From positions 1 through 64,000 of the forward strand of contig NZ_QTPP01000023.1 of assembly GCF_003853415.1 (NCBI RefSeq): a stretch of 64,000 bases of DNA. Reading direction: 5' to 3'. The position numbers and the translations under genes were made by a program. Each line of letters starts with the position of its first letter. Within the stretch, counting starts at the first letter, position 1. This DNA comes from Burkholderia sp. Bp9142 (GTDB taxonomy: Bacteria; Pseudomonadota; Gammaproteobacteria; Burkholderiales; Burkholderiaceae). The notes below the pieces were generated by a model. The model was not told where the DNA came from, searched no databases, and was given only the letters and a program-made list of their open reading frames with translations. Of this stretch, positions 15,950 through 23,820 are shown piece after piece.

Positions 15950-18160
15950 TCAGCGCGATGCGAGCGGATCCGGCTTGCCCATGTCGACGACCAGCGTGCC
16001 GTCCGGCAACATCCGCACCGAGCCCTGCGCGACCTGGCGGCGGTAGCCGTACAGGTCGAAACGCATCGGGCCGGCCTCGGCCGAATTCCGGATCAGCGCG
16101 CGCACGTTCAGTTCGAGCACGTTGAACATCTTCATGTCGCCGCCTTCCATCCACATGTAGCTCGGCGCGTCGATCTGCGGCCGCTTCGGCACGGGTGTGT
16201 CGGCGGCGCGCCGGAACGTGAGCCGCAGTCCGTCGCGTTCGACCGTCGCCTCGCCGAGCTTGCCGTTCAGCATCGGCGGCGGAAAGACGGTGTACTGGTC
16301 GAGCACGAGCGTGTCGCCGCGCAGTTGCGCGCCGCGGCGCTGCAGCGGCGTCAGCGACGCGAGCTCGATGCCGAGCGAGCGCAGCAGTTTCGCCTGCGGG
16401 ATGCCGAGTACCGACACCTGCGACGGCTTGAACGCGAGGTGCCGGTCGTCGAGCACCGACAGCGCGCCCTTCATGTCGGTCGGCAGCCACACGCCGGGCA
16501 CGTGATTCCAGAGCTTGATGCCGCCCTGGACGCGCAGGTCCTGGCCATCCGCGCTCAATTGCAGGTCGTTCAGCGAGCGCGGCGCGTAGTCGAGCAGGTA
16601 GTTGTTGAAGAGCGCCGACATCGCCTTCCATGATTCGACGACCGTCCCGCCGAGAATGCGAATGTCGTACTGGTTCGGATCGTCGAGGTCGACCGGTTCG
16701 CCGGGCCGTTTCGCGATGAGCTGCACGTCGAGGTCCTCGACATGGAAGCCGATGTCGCCGGACAGGTTGAAGTCGACGTTGTGCAGGTGGATCGTCGGGT
16801 GGCGGTTCGACACGTGCCGTTCGTTGAACGGCGTGGTCGACGAGCGCCGCATCGCGACTTTCTGCATGCCGAATCGCGCCGTGCCGGCCATGAGCGCAAA
16901 CGCTTCCCAGTGCTGGCGCGAGTCGCGCAACGCGTCCTGCTGCGCGGCGAGGAAGCTGTCGTTCAGGCGGGCGGCGGCATTGCCGAGCGCGGCGCCGCTC
17001 GCGGGGCCCGCATACGACGGCATCCGGATCGCCATCGCGCCGCTTTCGTCGAAATTGAAATAGCCGGCCGACACCTGGTCGCGATAGTGGTACAGGTCGA
17101 ACACGAAATTCTGGTCGCGCTTCGTCGGATCGACGGGGCCGATCAGGATGTCGGCGTTCATCGGCATCGAGCGCATGAATTTCACGTCGCCGCCGCGGAT
17201 GAACATCGCCTGTTGCGGCGCATTCGCGGGCAGCGCGAAGCCGGCGTGCGAGCCGTCGTCGAGCGTCAGGTCGAGGCCTGACGGCGTCACGCGCAGCGCG
17301 GCGATCCTGATCTTCAGCCGCGGCGGCGGCATCAGCTTGTCGACCGACATCACGAGGTCGTCGCCGGCGAGCCGCGCGATCGGCGTCTCGACCTTCAGCA
17401 GATCGGCCATCTTCACGTTGGCCGCGCGCATCACCGGCTGCGCATTGATGCCCGATACGCGCACCCCGGTCGGGTGGAACACGAGCTGGCTGCCATCGCG
17501 GATCGCGAGCGTGCCGGTCAGCGAGAACGGCACCCAGCCGTCGCGCTGCATCTCGCCTTGCAGATGGATCACGCCGTCGCCGGCCGATACCGCGAGCTTG
17601 CGCAGCGGCGCGTTGCGGTAACCGAAAATGTAGGTGTTGAAGAGCGCGGTCAGCTTCGCGTTGTCGAGCGTGACCGTGCCTTCGTGCACGTCGATCTCGA
17701 AGCTCGTCGGATCATCGAACACGATCGGTGCGCCGGCCTGCGTCGGCACGAGTGTCGCGGACAACTGGTGGATGAAGAAGCCGAGGTTGTTGACGATGCG
17801 GAAATCGACATCGCGCAGAAACGTCATCGCACCGTTCTGGCCCGAGTCGCGCAGCGTGAACGGGCGTGGCTGCGTGAGGCTGATCGACGCGAGCGACGGC
17901 ACGGTGCGGGCGATCTGCTGTTCATGGGCGAGGCGTTCGGCTTTGACGCGCTCGATCTTCGTCGATGCGGCCGACCCGCTGCCGTCACGCTGCGCAGCCG
18001 GTTCCGCGCAGCCGGCACAGAGCAGCGCGAGCGCAAGCGCGCTGCAGCCGAGCGCACGGGAGGTGCCCTGTGAAACCGAGGCGGCCGCGCGCCGCGGGCC
18101 TGCCATCCAGTCGAACCTTGCCAAAGGCGTGCGATGGCCGCGCCGGACCGCATTCCGCAT
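15950..18160 (-). CDS. large lipoprotein with two tandem homologous halves
   Basis: A 736-residue predicted lipoprotein; the lipobox LLCAGC follows a hydrophobic stretch about 45 residues from the start. The start at 18160 has GGAGA upstream on the minus strand. Two related halves are visible. The first begins at VDFRIVNNLGFFIHQLSATLV and contains IVFDDPTSFEIDVHEGTV and LFNTYIFGY. The second begins at VDFNLSGDIGFHVEDLDVQL and contains VDLDDPNQYDIRILGGTV and LFNNYLLDY. Each ends with a RGGDVKFM or EGGDMKMF strand pair. The many beta repeats suggest a lipid-binding or AsmA/TULIP-like periplasmic protein, but this is inference and I do not recognise a named family. Confidence 0.8.
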   Translation of the reverse strand: MRNAVRRGHRTPLARFDWMAGPRRAAASVSQGTSRALGCSALALALLCAGCAEPAAQRDGSGSAASTKIERVKAERLAHEQQIARTVPSLASISLTQPRPFTLRDSGQNGAMTFLRDVDFRIVNNLGFFIHQLSATLVPTQAGAPIVFDDPTSFEIDVHEGTVTLDNAKLTALFNTYIFGYRNAPLRKLAVSAGDGVIHLQGEMQRDGWVPFSLTGTLAIRDGSQLVFHPTGVRVSGINAQPVMRAANVKMADLLKVETPIARLAGDDLVMSVDKLMPPPRLKIRIAALRVTPSGLDLTLDDGSHAGFALPANAPQQAMFIRGGDVKFMRSMPMNADILIGPVDPTKRDQNFVFDLYHYRDQVSAGYFNFDESGAMAIRMPSYAGPASGAALGNAAARLNDSFLAAQQDALRDSRQHWEAFALMAGTARFGMQKVAMRRSSTTPFNERHVSNRHPTIHLHNVDFNLSGDIGFHVEDLDVQLIAKRPGEPVDLDDPNQYDIRILGGTVVESWKAMSALFNNYLLDYAPRSLNDLQLSADGQDLRVQGGIKLWNHVPGVWLPTDMKGALSVLDDRHLAFKPSQVSVLGIPQAKLLRSLGIELASLTPLQRRGAQLRGDTLVLDQYTVFPPPMLNGKLGEATVERDGLRLTFRRAADTPVPKRPQIDAPSYMWMEGGDMKMFNVLELNVRALIRNSAEAGPMRFDLYGYRRQVAQGSVRMLPDGTLVVDMGKPDPLASR

Positions 18161-18517
18161 CGTCTGTCTCCATGTCTTTGTCGTGATCGACGAGGGCGCG
18201 CGGCCGATGCGCGGCGCGGACGTCGATGCCGTGCAGTGTGGCATAGCGCGCTAGAGCGGCGTTACCAAACAGCGGGCGTCCATGCAAGGCTGGCCGGCGC
18301 ACGACAGGACAATGGATTCCCGATGGCGGGTCGCCAGGATCAAACGGTCGTTTGGTTTTGCGGTCGAGGCGGGCGGCGCGCGCCGCGTCGATCGGCAAAC
18401 CGGCGTCGGCGTGGGCAGACGCGGGTTTTCGTGCCCGATGAAGGTTGCGGTCCGAGGCGGGAGCAGGCGGCAGGGCGGCGACGGACGCGGTATCGCTATT
18501 GCCGCCTGCACGATCGA
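18161..18517. other. intergenic region without recognised features
   Basis: These 357 bases lie between the start of the lipoprotein gene and the stop of the phosphatase gene. Short open frames here show no family similarity, and no clear terminator or promoter was found. Confidence 0.5.
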
Positions 18518-19396
18518 TCAGACCAGCAGGCGCTGCCGGATCGCATTCTGCGTCGTCTGGTCCAGCTGCAGGCCGTCAACGAGGTAGGACGCCATCGAGC
18601 CGTACGACGTGACGACCTGATCGAATGCCGCCTGCAGATAGGCGGCCTGCGCGCTCTGCAGCGCGGCCATCATGTCGGCCGCGTCCTGCCCGCCGCTCTT
18701 CTGTGCCTGCGCGACATACGCCGCGATTTCCGACGCGCTGTAGACGTTGGTCAGCAGATAGTCGGCGAGAATCGTCTGCCGGGGGACCCCGAGGACCGTG
18801 TGCAGAACGGCCGTCGCCCAGCCGGTGCGATCCTTGCCGGCCGTGCAGTGGAACACCAGGTTGCCGCCGGACGCGGCAAAGCCGGCGAATAGCGTGTGGT
18901 AACTCGTCCGCGCCGTATCCGATGTCACGAACGCCCGGTACATGCTTTGCATGAAGGCTGCGGCAGTCGTGCCGCTGGTCGGAAGCGGGCCGAGATTGGC
19001 GACGCCGAGCACGTTGAGGTTCTCCCAGATGGCGCCGGCCAATGGCACATCCGGCTGCGCATGGATCTCGGACGTCGTGCGCAGGTCGCACACCTGCGTA
19101 ATGCCGAGCGTATCGACCGTTGCGAGGTCGGCCGCGGACAACGCGAGTGCGGACGAACGGTAGATCACGCCTTTTTTCGTCAGTGCGCCGCTCGCGGTGG
19201 CATAGCCCGTTCCATTCGGTCCCGCGGTGTCACGAAAGTTTGCTGCCGAACCGAGCCTGGGTGTCGTGACGGGGGCGACCGCGATCGAGTCACCGCCGCA
19301 TGCGGACAGAAGCGACGCGCTTCCCAGTGCGATGCCCAGCGTTCCGGCACCCAGCCGGAGAAAGTGTCGACGGGAAATTTCGTTTTTCTGATTCAT
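18518..19396 (-). CDS. tyrosine-protein phosphatase, exported lipoprotein-like
   Basis: A 292-residue protein. The N-terminus has a Tat-type signature SRRHFLRL followed by a hydrophobic stretch and a lipobox-like LLSAC (Cys33). The catalytic domain is of the low-specificity protein tyrosine/serine phosphatase type: NFRDTAG near residue 53, and the P-loop HCTAGKDRTG (Cys184, Arg190), which fits the CX5R rule. Homologous enzymes are secreted PtpB-like or dual-specificity phosphatases. Tat export of a folded phosphatase to the cell envelope is the inferred location. It is divergent from a methyltransferase and appears monocistronic. Confidence 0.88.
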   Translation of the reverse strand: MNQKNEISRRHFLRLGAGTLGIALGSASLLSACGGDSIAVAPVTTPRLGSAANFRDTAGPNGTGYATASGALTKKGVIYRSSALALSAADLATVDTLGITQVCDLRTTSEIHAQPDVPLAGAIWENLNVLGVANLGPLPTSGTTAAAFMQSMYRAFVTSDTARTSYHTLFAGFAASGGNLVFHCTAGKDRTGWATAVLHTVLGVPRQTILADYLLTNVYSASEIAAYVAQAQKSGGQDAADMMAALQSAQAAYLQAAFDQVVTSYGSMASYLVDGLQLDQTTQNAIRQRLLV

Positions 19397-19729
19397 TCAC
19401 TGGCCTTTGTCGAAGACGGTGACAGGAAGTCGCGACTGCGGCTGCGACCGAAGCCGCTGCCGGCACGCCGCGCCGCGCGGCAAAGCGCGGACGTACCGTA
19501 TCGATCCGGCATGCAGTCGGACGATGCGCCGTGCGCGTCGATCTCGCGCCGGGTAAGCGCACGGTAGCGATCCGCGGCGAAACGGCCATCGTCCTTTTCG
19601 ATTAGGGCGCAACAGGGGTGACCGGTGCGATTCGCGCAACTTGCCGTACGTGCGACGGCCGCGGCGCGGTAAGATCGGCATCAGTGGCTGGATAGATCAA
19701 AGCATGGTGGCCGACACGGGGGAGGCGTC
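19397..19729. other. intergenic region without recognised features
   Basis: These 333 bases separate the divergent phosphatase and methyltransferase genes and must hold both promoters. No convincing -10/-35 pair or operator was found by eye. Confidence 0.5.
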
Positions 19730-20443
19730 ATGGATCTGAAGGAACTCGACGTATTGGGAGCGGATGTCGGCGATCACTGGTACTACGCGTCGAAGGCGAG
19801 CGCGATCCGTCGGTTCCTGGGCACGTCGGACGCGCACCGGATACTCGATGTCGGCGCGGGCTCGGGATTCTTTTCGAAGCATTTGCTCGAGTGCACGCGG
19901 GCGACGGAAGCGTGGTGTGTCGATACGAGCTACACCGACGATACCGACGGGGAGGCGGCCGGCAAGCCCGTTCATTTTCGCCGGGCCGTCGATCGATTCG
20001 ATGCCGATCTCGTGTTGCTGATGGATGTTCTCGAGCACGTCGACGACGATGTCGGGTTGCTTGCGCGATATGTGGCGGGCGCGCCGAAGGGCAGCCGGTT
20101 CCTGATCACGGTTCCCGCGTTTCAGTTTCTCTGGAGCGCGCATGACGATTTTCTCGAGCACAAGCGCCGGTACACGCTCGACGGTCTCGAAGACGTCGCG
20201 CGTCGCGCAGGGCTGGAGGTCGAGCACGGCGCATACTACTTCGGCCTCACGTTTCCGCTCGCGGCGGCATTGCGACTGAGCGAGCGGGCGCGCCGGCAAC
20301 CGCGCGAGCCGGCGTCGCAATTGCGCCGGCACCATCCGGTCGTCAACGGTTTGCTCAAGCTGATCTGCCGGGTCGAGTTGCCGATGTTCCGGTTCAACCG
20401 GGTGGCGGGCCTCACGGTCATCTGTGTCGCGCGCAAGTCATGA
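19730..20443 (+). CDS. class I SAM-dependent methyltransferase
   Basis: A 237-residue methyltransferase. Motif I ILDVGAGSGFFSKHLLE (about residues 40-56) binds S-adenosylmethionine, and LVLLMDVLEHVDDDVGLL is the post-II acidic stretch typical of the Methyltransf_11/UbiE-like group. A C-terminal hydrophobic segment (FGLTFPLAAALRL) is not long enough to be a clear membrane anchor. The substrate is unknown. It is the last gene before tRNA-Pro and the accessory region. Confidence 0.85.
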   Translation: MDLKELDVLGADVGDHWYYASKASAIRRFLGTSDAHRILDVGAGSGFFSKHLLECTRATEAWCVDTSYTDDTDGEAAGKPVHFRRAVDRFDADLVLLMDVLEHVDDDVGLLARYVAGAPKGSRFLITVPAFQFLWSAHDDFLEHKRRYTLDGLEDVARRAGLEVEHGAYYFGLTFPLAAALRLSERARRQPREPASQLRRHHPVVNGLLKLICRVELPMFRFNRVAGLTVICVARKS

Positions 20444-20599
20444 GCATCAGCGGGTTGCTTGGCCGGTACATGGGCGCGGCGGGATGCGCGTTGCCGCCCG
20501 CATCGAGGCCGGCTCGTCTCGTCACGGCGTTTCGCAAAAAATTTCACAGGAATATTCACAAAATGCATGCGACCCGTTCTAAACTGGGCAACTGTCTGT

Positions 20600-20605
20600 T
20601 ATAAT
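20600..20605 (+). promoter_or_regulatory. -10 box of the tRNA-Pro promoter
   Basis: TATAAT lies 10 bases before the tRNA. The matching -35 position (TTCTAA, 20577-20582, 17-base spacer) is a weak fit. Confidence 0.65.
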
Positions 20606-20615
20606 TTTTTTCTTT

Positions 20616-20692
<77 letters not shown>

Positions 20693-20700
20693 GAAAAATC

Positions 20701-20733
20701 AAGGACTTACGGTGAAAGCTGTAAGTCCTTTTC
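20701..20733 (+). terminator. terminator after tRNA-Pro
   Basis: AAGGACTTAC (20701-20710) pairs perfectly with GTAAGTCCTT (20721-20730), followed by TT. It is 8 bases after the tRNA CCA end. Confidence 0.7.
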
Positions 20734-20923
20734 CATTTGGGGCGGATTTTGCCCCCACATTTGCCCCCACACGATGAGTGGTTCTCGCGGGAACGGCGCA
20801 GAACTTCCACCGAGCTATGCGGCGTCCAGATCGGAATTCCGGTTGTAGCGACTTCGCCGGCCCCCGCACAACTGCGCGCCACTACTGACGTCGCCGCACC
20901 GCTGGCGTAAAGCTGATCACAAT

Positions 20924-21418
20924 TCACTCCGGCCTTTCGGCCTCGATTGAAAGGCGACCGACCGGGTTGTCACGTTGATTGTGATCGACGTCGGCGGTCG
21001 CATCTAGATGGACCCAGAAAATGAAATCGAAGCCCCGGTCCTCAAGGCGCTCGAACTGCTCCTCAGCTGCGGCAAGCTTCAACAGGCATTGAGCTTGCCA
21101 ATCCAACCCCACCACGAACCATTTCCACGAATTGTTCCACCCGCGCCACAGGATGGCGCCGGCGCTGCAATGATCGTGTGCAAACTTCTGGATCCGTCGG
21201 TCGATCACCTTCGCATCGTCGCGCGAAATGGATCCAGATAGGCGGATCGCGACAGTGTTCGCCGCATCGTCACGCGCGAGATATACATCCGCAATGCCGC
21301 TCAAGTGCCGACGAACGCTTTCGAGATGCTCGAGTTCCATATCTGCATCCACTGGCATCGCGCCGCACAATACATATTCGCCCTTGTCTAGGGCATCTTC
21401 GATATCCACGATCGTCAC
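20924..21418 (-). CDS. unknown accessory protein, paralogue of the next gene
   Basis: A 164-residue protein without a recognised family. Its first 110 residues align with the 124-residue neighbour at 21531-21905: YVLCGAMPVDADMELEHLE with YILRGALPVGTQF, VYLARDDAANTVAIRLSGS with VYFATDPVAHCLAICLTGA, and FAHDHCSAGAIL with FAQKHASAAAIF. The extra C-terminal 45 residues are unique. There is no signal peptide or membrane segment. Both genes point away from an XRE regulator and share the promoter/operator at 22002-22030. Base composition and codon use are less extreme than the core genes, as expected for acquired DNA. Confidence 0.7.
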   Translation of the reverse strand: MTIVDIEDALDKGEYVLCGAMPVDADMELEHLESVRRHLSGIADVYLARDDAANTVAIRLSGSISRDDAKVIDRRIQKFAHDHCSAGAILWRGWNNSWKWFVVGLDWQAQCLLKLAAAEEQFERLEDRGFDFIFWVHLDATADVDHNQRDNPVGRLSIEAERPE

Positions 21419-21530
21419 TCCGCTGATGTTTCGCCGGAGAGGTCAAGCGACTGACTGGATGCTCCGGCGGGGACAGGCGATCAGCGGCCATGCGACGGCG
21501 TGCTGCCGTGCTGGGCGTTCGGGAGAAAAG

Positions 21531-21905
21531 TCAGGAGTCGCCATGCACTGTCGACGCGCAGCGTTCTAGTCTGCGGGTCCAGATGATGGAATCTCGGGAG
21601 AGGTCGATGTGGCGATCAAGGCCGAGCGGCAAGAATGAAACGTCACCAGCCCAATTCCTTGTGAAAATTGCAGCGGCGCTCGCGTGTTTCTGCGCAAAGT
21701 CGGCAAGCACTCTCTCCACCGCGAGCCATGCGTTCGGTAATAGCGCGCCTGTGAGGCAGATGGCTAGACAGTGCGCCACGGGGTCGGTGGCAAAATAAAC
21801 GTCGACATCGACCTGTTCGGTCAATCTGTTGGCGAGGTTTTCGGCGTGTGCACGGCGAAATTGGGTACCGACCGGTAGAGCGCCGCGGAGTATGTAGTTG
21901 GCCAT
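21531..21905 (-). CDS. unknown accessory protein, paralogue of the previous gene
   Basis: A 124-residue protein without a recognised family, related to the 164-residue protein at 20924-21418 over almost its full length. The ATG at 21905 has GGAGGAAACC immediately upstream on the minus strand, a strong ribosome site. It is the first gene of a leftward pair controlled from the divergent XRE region. Function is unknown; the association of a phage-type repressor with small duplicated proteins suggests a regulated accessory or defence-related trait, which is only inference. Confidence 0.7.
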   Translation of the reverse strand: MANYILRGALPVGTQFRRAHAENLANRLTEQVDVDVYFATDPVAHCLAICLTGALLPNAWLAVERVLADFAQKHASAAAIFTRNWAGDVSFLPLGLDRHIDLSRDSIIWTRRLERCASTVHGDS

Positions 21906-21989
21906 GGTTTCCTCCGGACCGATTCGCCGCTCGTGCGAGCAGGCATGGTGGGGCCCCGCTCGACAACGTGCGGTAACATCGAGAAGTCA

Positions 21990-22030
21990 AATGGTATGAC
22001 GAGATTAGTACTCGTTTGTACCATTGTCAA
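21990..22030 (-). promoter_or_regulatory. leftward promoter with overlapping operator of the XRE regulator
   Basis: On the minus strand TTGACA (22030-22025) is a consensus -35, followed after 17 bases by TAATCT (22007-22002). The same stretch contains a long nested inverted repeat: AATGGTA (21990-21996) with TACCATT (22019-22025) and ACGAG (21999-22003) with CTCGT (22011-22015). A repressor bound here would cover both promoter boxes. The adjacent XRE protein is the obvious ligand. Confidence 0.65.
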
Positions 22031-22047
22031 CTAACAAAACATGACAA

Positions 22048-22389
22048 ATGGATGATTTTCCGATACGCCTCAAGCAGGAGCGCAAGCGCATGCGCTTGAC
22101 CCAGCCCGAATTTGCAGAGCTGGGTGGGGTTCATAAGCAGGCTCAGTTTCATTACGAGCGAGGGACGCGCCGACCGAATTCCGATTACCTCGTCGGACTG
22201 GCGTCCGCTGGCGTGGACGTGTACTACCTGCTTACTGGGCGGGTCGCGACGCTTGCATCGACTGTTGAGGAACAGCGGATCCTCTCTAGATACAGGGCGC
22301 TCGACGCAGATCAGCGCATTGCAATGCTGGCGCTTATGGACACGATGGGTGGACCAACGCACCGTGCGAAAAAGAACGGTGATTCGTAG
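22048..22389 (+). CDS. XRE family transcriptional regulator
   Basis: A 113-residue Cro/CI-type repressor. The helix-turn-helix is at about residues 5-60: IRLKQERKRMRLTQPEFAEL, then GVHKQAQFHYERGTRRPNSDYL, followed by a short dimerisation tail with VYYLLTGRVA. No peptidase domain is present, so it is not a LexA-type autocleaving repressor. It is divergent from two paralogous small genes, with an inverted repeat over their promoter. It probably represses them, and perhaps itself. Confidence 0.88.
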   Translation: MDDFPIRLKQERKRMRLTQPEFAELGGVHKQAQFHYERGTRRPNSDYLVGLASAGVDVYYLLTGRVATLASTVEEQRILSRYRALDADQRIAMLALMDTMGGPTHRAKKNGDS

Positions 22390-23349
22390 GGTGACGAAAA
22401 GGTCGGCACGTTCACGGATCGCACGATCTGACGATCGTGATCTGTAGACGAATTCGGAGCACCGTGTAAGGCCAATGTCTCTTCGGCTAGAAGAAGTCCC
22501 GTCAACGTCCCTGCCTAGGAACGACGACCTGTACTTCCTAATGTGTGCCGCTCACCATTGACCTATGTTGTCGGGCGGGTGACGCGGGCTATTGCAGGGC
22601 CGAGGCACAGTCGGACAGTAGCCGAACTTCCACGGGTCGCGAAGCGGCTTTCCATCGCTTGAACTATTATTCCGCGCAGTTTAGATGTGCATGGCGCCCA
22701 AAACCGGCGCAAGCCTATCCTGCCGTCATTCTCTTTTCATGTTGTTTTCTCTGCCGATCGTGACTTCCGTGCGCGCGATGTGCAAGCCATGTGCATTCTG
22801 CAATCGCGTCCGTGTTATGGCCATGTGCAGCGAGTTTGATACAGCGTTGTGAAGAGGTAACTGGCGCATGCACGATCGTGTGATCCAGAGTGCGTCAGAT
22901 GTAGGGACGTGGAGAATCACTGCCAGCGTGTTTTGAGTGATTGGTGCGTCCAACGCATCGCTTCGCGTTGTGCTGGTAGTACTCGTGTTGGATCAACAGT
23001 GAAGCGACCGTGAACGTCTGCGTACCGCGGGCATGCGCGTATGGCGCCGGCGTTGAAAGGGCAGTGCAGAAGAGGTGAATGCCGAGTGCGCGCCGGTGCC
23101 ATCGAATGTATCCTGTATTGCTCTTCAGCGCGAATCGGCGGGTAGACGATGTTCACTGTGATTCGCGTCTGTATGCGCGCGAATAAGAAGCCAGGTGAGA
23201 CATCCGATGAGAGAAAAATATTATTTGTTCCGACAAATTCCTACGTATTCCTCTGTATTCGATTTGCTTCGATAACGCCATGAAACGAGGGTTGACGAGG
23301 CGTAAACGCGTGCGCAAGATGCAGTGAATGATGTGCGTCGGAGTTCGTC
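22390..23349. other. 960-bp non-coding stretch, candidate oriT region
   Basis: No reading frame in this stretch has coding character. It contains an IncP-like nick motif at 22716-22723 (listed separately) and several short palindromes: CACGATCGTG at 22871-22880, AATCACT/AGTGATT at 22915-22921 and 22936-22942, and CAACGC/GCGTTG at 22951-22956 and 22965-22970. It ends at a TraK-like gene, which in IncP plasmids also flanks oriT. Confidence 0.5.
22690..22724 (+). other. candidate transfer origin nick site (IncP-type)
   Basis: CCTATCCTGCC at 22714-22724 contains the YATCCTG|Y nick consensus of the IncP/MobP relaxase group; the shared core with the RP4 nic region is CCTATCCTGCC. The predicted cleavage is between 22722 and 22723 on the plus strand. 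A short inverted repeat GCGCC/GGCGC (22694-22698, 22706-22710) lies just upstream, where the relaxosome protein binds in RP4. The TraK-like and TraL-like genes are downstream on the same strand, the same geometry as in RP4. An 8-base consensus can occur by chance. Confidence 0.5.
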
Positions 23350-23811
23350 ATGTCGGCTGTCAGAAATTTCACTCGAGGGCAGTGGGAGGCGCTCGGGCGC
23401 AGACTGGATGCGCTGCCGGAAAAACCGAAAGACGAGCAACCTGTAAAGGTGGGAGACGGCGTCAAAGCTATTCGTACACAGATCATGGCAGCACGCGAGA
23501 AGGGATATGCGCTGCATGAACTGATAGAGCAGGCGGCGCAGGAAGGAATTGACGTGAATCTCAATTCGCTGAGATATGCGATGCGCCGTGCGGACGAAAA
23601 GGGAAGAACGCGACGAGGTAATCGGGACACGGCGCGAGAGCAGGTGACAGCGCCAGCTCGAGGCAAGAAGACGCCACAAGTCGATGAGTCACGCGATAAC
23701 CCGCTACACATGGGATCGCAACAGAAAGGAGGCAAGGGGGGAGCCAAGCCGGGGCAACAGGTACAGGGCTTTCTTGGATTTCCGATCAGCCCGGATACCG
23801 AAAATTTGTAG
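23350..23811 (+). CDS. TraK-like mobilization accessory protein
   Basis: A 153-residue basic protein. It resembles IncP TraK in architecture: a middle segment KAIRTQIMAAREKGYALHEL then NLNSLRYAMRRADEKGR, comparable to the TraK helical DNA-binding region, a Lys/Gly/Pro-rich linker, and a C-terminal FLGFPISPDTENL that recalls the GFTFNPTPDKKDLL end of TraK. TraK wraps oriT DNA in the IncP relaxosome. The gene directly precedes a TraL/MobD/StbB-type ATPase, matching the IncP traK-traL order. Similarity is weak and was judged by eye, so the assignment is tentative. Confidence 0.6.
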   Translation: MSAVRNFTRGQWEALGRRLDALPEKPKDEQPVKVGDGVKAIRTQIMAAREKGYALHELIEQAAQEGIDVNLNSLRYAMRRADEKGRTRRGNRDTAREQVTAPARGKKTPQVDESRDNPLHMGSQQKGGKGGAKPGQQVQGFLGFPISPDTENL

Positions 23812-23820
23812 AGGTCTCAC

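Noticed and set aside
22726..23156. Two small minus-strand frames in the 22.4-23.3 kb gap
   Set aside because: Neither has a ribosome site, motif or coding-like composition.
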